64,000 bases of DNA from Pseudorasbora parva (taxonomy: Eukaryota; Chordata; Actinopteri; Cypriniformes; Gobionidae). Of this stretch, positions 52,985-64,000 are shown piece by piece. Below the pieces are notes generated by a model that saw only the letters and a list, made by a program, of their open reading frames with translations, was not told the origin of the DNA and did not search any database. The stretch is taken from contig NC_090186.1 of NCBI RefSeq assembly GCF_024679245.1, positions 41,507,569 to 41,571,568 on the forward strand, written 5' to 3'. Position 1 is the stretch's first letter; the number at the start of each line of letters is the position of its first letter. The translations under genes were made by a program, and so were the position numbers.

Positions 52985-55900
52985 TTATTCAATATCTTCT
53001 GGTCGGACAGGATGTGGAAGTGGAATTATGGATTTCTTCTCCGTGTCTCTGGATAAAGCTTTCCTCATATCTGTCAAAATGAAAGAACAGTTCAAATCAG
53101 TATTTTGCATAAACGTGAGTTTAGCTTTGCTGTGATACTACGATTCTCTGTGAGTTTTAGTACACTGATAATGTTGTAATTTAAGTGTAATTTTTTCTGC
53201 CCTTTTTACTGTTTTCCAGGTGAAAATTGTAAGTCTGATTGATTAGAACGGTTAACTAGCAGCACAAATGTTGCAAGACGAGTTATGCGTTGTCTTTGAG
53301 TTCAATATTTAAGGTTGGTGGTTAATTAAAATCTCTAACCTTGAATATAACCAGTAATAACAGTGATGCTTGCCTCAAATAATAACCGTTCAGAAGTTTC
53401 GGGTCAGTAAGATTCTTAATAGTTTATAAAAGAAGGCTCTTCTGCTCACTAAGGCTGTTATATTTTTTTATAATTTAAAATAAGTGTTTGAATATATTTT
53501 GTGATCAAAGCTGAATTTACAGCATAATTACTCCAGTCTTCAGTGTCACATGATCCTTCACAAATCATTCTAATAGGATGATTTATTATTATTATTATCA
53601 GTGCTGAAAACAGTTGCTGCTTAATCCACTGCTTTCTGTTGAAACATGACACATTTTAGAATGATTTGACGAATAGAAAGGATGTTTTATAAATGTAAAT
53701 GTCTTTACTGTCACTTTTGACAATTGAATGTTTTCTTGCTGAGTGAATGTTTAAATATCTTTTTTTTTTTAAATACTGACCCCAAACTTTTAAACAATAA
53801 ATGAATAGCTCACCATAAGCATCTTCGTCAGGTTCACCGTTACTGGCAGAGTAATACTCTATAACCGTTCTGTACACGCTGTAGCCGAGCTGTTTGTACA
53901 TATTCACAGCCACTTGGTTGGAAACCCGCACAAAGAGATCCACAAAGAATCCGCCCTTCCTAAACAGAAGAGAAACACAAAATAACTCAATGTTTAGAAT
54001 CGGGACACAGATATAATGTCAGCAATATATTTCCTTAACGTAATGTTACAGCTAAATAATATGATTGCAGTCTTTATTGCCTTCTTTTATTTTTTGTATG
54101 CATTACAGATGCTTTTGTGCAGTTTGCTCTACCTTTCTGAGATTTCCTCTAACATCTCCATGAGTTTAGCAGCCAGACCCAGTCGTCTGAACTCTGGGGC
54201 CACAGAAAGAGCGGTGACGTGCCCATGCCACTCCTCCCTGGCTACGGACCCTTCTGCCTTTCCCATGACTACAGGATGGCCATAGACATACAGGTTATAT
54301 ATACACACTCCAATCTGACTGTTAAAGGGATAGTTCACCCAAAAAATGATAATTCTGTCATTAAACACTCACCCTCATGTCATTCCAAACCTGTAACTTT
54401 TCTTTATCTTCAGAATCCTCATTGGTTCTCGCTGAAGCTCAAACGTGCTGCATAACATTGGTTCTCACACCTCAAGTTGAACATGCTTGAGCTTCTGTTT
54501 ACCACAATTAATGCATGAGTTGATGAATGTTTAAATGTGAATAAAAGGCTGAATTCAATCTGTTCATCATATAACGCAATCAAGTCTTGGACTAAAGCGG
54601 TCAATTCATAAGGATTAGTGTTACGATCTCTTTATGAACTTTCTGAAGCGTCACAAGGGTAGTTGCGTAGCTGTCAATGGAGGGACAGAAATCTCAGATT
54701 TTGTCTAAAAGATTAATTTGTGTTCTGAAGATGAAGAAAAGTCTTACAGGTTGATGACAGAATTTTAAGGAATTTTTTTAACTAACCTTTAATAACCCTA
54801 GTTGCTGGTCTTATTGTGAACGATTCATCAGTGAATTGTTTTTCCAAAGAAAATGTTTTGTTGTCATAATTTTGAATCAAAAAGTAATAATTGCTACACC
54901 TCTGAAACAACCTTTTTTTCCCCCAGATGACCTCATCAATCCGTCTCCTTTAACTCATTCTGGTATGTAACAATGAAATACATGTATTTAATCTTGTTTT
55001 ATATATATATATATATGTGTGTGTATGTATGTATATATATATACATACACACACACATTTAGGAATAAGAAAAATGTATTGATTTTGTTAAAAGTTAAAT
55101 AAAATTTCTGTCTGTTCCTCAGCCAATGCTTTCAATGTATAGGAAACAGCATGTCTGTTTTATTCCACAGAAGAGAGAGTCATACAGGTTTGAAACGAGA
55201 CGTGAGTAAATAATGCCTGAATGTTCACCCTTTAAATGCACTCTCAGCTAAAATGTTAAACTAAAAACAGATTTCACTCACTGTAGCCCATCAGTTCCCC
55301 TCCTGGAGCCTCTGCGACTATGAAATACTCCGGCCAGTGAGCCAAATATTGAAGATAGAAAGGAATTCCATACTGTGCAATGAATGAAAGTTAAGAAAAA
55401 AGACTGGTGAGAGGCTGATTAATCAGACAATATCTGGTTATTTTAGAGATAATCAGCATTTCAGCTCGTAATTGTTTGAAAGGATACAGTTTCTGTCAAG
55501 GGGTCCAGATTACTGAGGGAGGCAAATACACAAATGAATGTAAATATCACAATCTCATATACTGATGAACAGCATGTAGACAAACCTAAATCAGATATAA
55601 CATAGACATATGTGGGCAAATACAATATTAAAATGATAAGTAAACCTCGGATATCACTAGATGTTATAGAACATGTAACGTTACATAATATAACGTTACG
55701 TTAGTATAAGCAGCTCAATCTAGTAACAGAAAGAACCACGTTTTTTGAACATGTCCTTTGTAAATACTCTGATAAAATACGTTCTGTTAGTAGACTGTGC
55801 AGCATCGCCATGTTAAATATGATCTTATATGTTGAATATGAACATTTAACAGCTGTAGCGCTACCATAGTAAAATGAAGCTGCTTGCTGGTGATACTATG

Positions 55901-56071
55901 GTACTAAAATGAGGGTAACTTCTCATAGTCACTTTCACTTTACGATGGTAACGCTGCAGTACTTTTTTGAAATGGTGATTAACATTGCTGTTATATAATT
56001 TGTAATTGTATTACTCACATATTGTTGAATTTAAACAGATCATCGCACGTGAAAGCTCGTAATGTTGTCAT
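52985..56071 (-). CDS. naa20: N-alpha-acetyltransferase 20, NatB catalytic subunit
   Basis: Six exons join in phase to 178 residues, the same length as human NAA20: 56071-56019, 55512-55488, 55372-55282, 54268-54133, 53959-53814, 53070-52985. The start is MTTLRAFTCDDLFKFNNI and the end is HPVRPEDIE. The GNAT acetyl-CoA motif R-x-x-G-x-A (RRLGLA) is at residues 84-89, preceded by HVTALSVAPEF. NatB acetylates protein N-termini beginning Met-Asp/Glu/Asn/Gln co-translationally, together with NAA25. The 25-bp second exon is far below ORF-scan size but is required for phase. Convergent with crnkl1, with about 1.2 kb between the stop codons. Confidence 0.97.
53396..53800 (-). repeat. copy of ~450-bp dispersed repeat in naa20 intron
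   Basis: Inverted copy with 'CAAAGCTGAATTTACAGCAT', 'ACTCCAGTCTTCAGTGTCAC', 'ATGTCTTTACTGTCACTTTT' and 'GACCCCAAACTTTTAAACA'. Confidence 0.75.
55005..55058. repeat. short AT/GT palindrome
   Basis: TGTGTGTATGTATGTATATA around an AT core is followed by its inverse ATACATACACACACACA. It lies in a naa20 intron. Confidence 0.8.
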
Positions 56072-56160
56072 TCTCTCGTGTGTGCAGGACGACGCTCCGA
56101 CCTCTCACCTCTACGTCACGCGTGTGACGTTCTGTTGTCCTTTTAAACAGCGACATCTGT
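56072..56160 (-). promoter_or_regulatory. naa20: naa20 promoter with paired CRE-like half sites
   Basis: This short CpG-rich stretch directly upstream of the start codon contains ACGTCACGCGTGTGACGT (56113-56130), two CRE-type half sites facing each other. No TATA box. ATF/CREB-type control is inference. Confidence 0.5.
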
Positions 56161-57400
56161 CGGCATGATGGAAAATACACATGCAGCTTCTGTTCAATAC
56201 AACGTTTTTTTATTATTTAAAAATATTTTTATTATCAGTGTATTTACTTTTAATTTAATTCGATTTTTAATTGTATTGATTTATTTGTTTTGTTTTATTA
56301 GATGTTTTTATCATTATTTGAATATATATTTTTTATTTTTATTTTTATTATTTGACATTATATTATTATTTTAATGTATTTATTTCACAAGGTTACTTTT
56401 TTATTATATATTTTATTATATATTTTATTATTATTATTTTAATGTTATTTTATTTTATTTGATATTTTTTTATTTGTTTTATTTTTCATATTATTTTCTA
56501 TTTTTTAGGATTTTTTTCTATTTCTTATTTTAATGCATTTTAATGTTATTTAATTTAATTTATTTTATTATTTTCTTTTACTAGATTTTTATTATTATTT
56601 TATGTTTTTTCATTTAATTTTTCATTTTTTTATGTTATTTATCATAAATTTAAACTCCATATTTAATATGCAACATCTAAGATTTGTTAAAGATCATTGA
56701 ATGACTTATCTTTGCTCCGTTAGTTCTTCACTGTAAATAATAATAATAAAAAATAATAATTCTGTAAAAAAATACAGTAGAAATATATATATTTAAAAAT
56801 AATTACAGAAACGCCTGTACATTTCAATGATTAAACTTAATTTAAACTAGTAATTTAGAAGTATATATGCGCTTCTACAAATTTTTTATTTTGTCATTTT
56901 TGCGGACATCCACCATAATAACACTGGTGGAATAAGAGAAAACCACATGATGAATCAAAGTTCATTAATCAATTAATAATATACAGAAGGTGCAGATTCA
57001 TGCACACAGATACAAAACACTCAAATAATGCAATAAACATTCATTTAAAAACAGATAACATAACACGCCTAATGTATATAAGAAAAAAATAGGAAACATC
57101 ATCATTAAAAATCATCATTAAAAAACAAAAACATCAAGCTTTCACACATAATTGTGAGAATGTTTGTTTATTGGTTTTCGTTCTTATGAGTTGATTGTGT
57201 TCTTTTTACTTCCAAAGTTTTAATGTAAAATGACACTAAATGTAAGGTTAGATCTATTAATCCGTAACTTAACCATATTTTGAATATGGTTTTCTCCGTA
57301 TAGAGTAACTTACTGTTAACCAAATCATTTTTCTTTTACAGTTAAAATCACATCATTTTTACAGTGTTCTCAAACACGTTCTGCAAGTCTTTGTATATGG
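56161..57400. other. AT-rich intergenic sequence
   Basis: 56190-56660 is a T-rich low-complexity tract of TTTTATT-like words. The rest shows no gene, repeat family or motif that I recognise. Confidence 0.6.
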
Positions 57401-57542
57401 GTCCCTCATTGTCCAGTGAATGGGCTGTTATTCCCTCAGGTGTGTAGGTGGAGTGATGAAGGATCATGTGTTGGATCGCTCTTTAAAGGCATCAGTTAAT
57501 CGTAGTTCAGTAAGTGTGTTCACTGGAGTGTCACACCTGCAA
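57401..57542 (+). promoter_or_regulatory. presumed promoter/5' UTR of the CD109-like gene
   Basis: The region just upstream of the first coding exon contains a TATA-like CTTTAAAGG near 57482 about 60 bp before the ATG, and an AGGTGTG/CACCTG E-box-like pair. Weak evidence. Confidence 0.3.
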
Positions 57543-63730
<6,188 letters not shown>

Positions 63731-64000
63731 GTAAATACAGAAGGAAAAACATAAGGATTACATTTTGATTAACGTTAAACCTAGCTTGACCAACTAGCAC
63801 TTAACCTTGTGGTAATCAGTCTTACTTTTTTTAATCTAATTGACTTTATCAACTGGCTATCATCAGACAAAGCTCAATCTTTTAAGACTGCACATTGAAT
63901 TTTCTACTGCACAAGAAGCATGATCAACGGGCATAGTTCAAATGTACACAGTTGGATATTCCTTCAACCAATCAGACCAACGACGCATTGCTTCTCTGTC

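Overview
This is a vertebrate nuclear segment, almost certainly from a cyprinid-type teleost. The genes are split into many small GT-AG exons. The proteins have clear vertebrate orthologues. The space between exons is filled with Tc1/mariner, hAT, Harbinger and TTAA-type DNA transposons, short inverted-repeat MITEs and very long CA/TG microsatellites, which is typical of carp and zebrafish relatives. There is nothing prokaryotic, no operon, and no RNA gene that I can recognise.

Layout: 1-9160 holds no recognisable gene; it carries a decayed Tc1-like element (1577-3013), a 3.5 kb minisatellite of 42-bp units (3466-6926) and the 3' flank of insm1a. insm1a is a single-exon zinc-finger gene on the minus strand (9181-10362). 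cfap61 occupies 11964-42972 on the minus strand. I could join 25 coding exons with consistent phases into a predicted 1188-residue protein, including two small exons (21737-21829 and 15432-15514) that simple ORF scanning misses. crnkl1 is on the plus strand (43471-51751, 14 exons, 765 residues), head-to-head with cfap61 across a CpG-rich ~0.5 kb shared promoter. naa20 is on the minus strand (52985-56071, 6 exons, 178 residues), tail-to-tail with crnkl1. The first 10 coding exons of a CD109/alpha-2-macroglobulin-family gene (plus strand, 57543 to 63730) run towards the right edge and are cut off by it.

The order INSM1-CFAP61-CRNKL1-NAA20 matches human chromosome 20p11 as I know it, so the block is ancient. 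The genes do different jobs: neuroendocrine transcription factor, ciliary radial-spoke protein, spliceosome scaffold, NatB N-terminal acetyltransferase and thioester-type protein. The long cfap61 introns contain GC-richer, homeodomain-site-rich islands and a strong RE1/NRSF-like site. They may serve as regulatory DNA for insm1a (inference).

Most notable observations: an AT-AC, U12-type intron in crnkl1, itself a splicing-factor gene; an RFX X-box-like site in the cfap61/crnkl1 promoter; an RE1-like site in a cfap61 intron near insm1a; a strand-asymmetric minisatellite with higher-order structure that looks seeded from a dispersed repeat; three related TTAA-flanked elements, one with a THAP-like N-terminus; and two long palindromes. 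I saw no convincing wholly new protein system.
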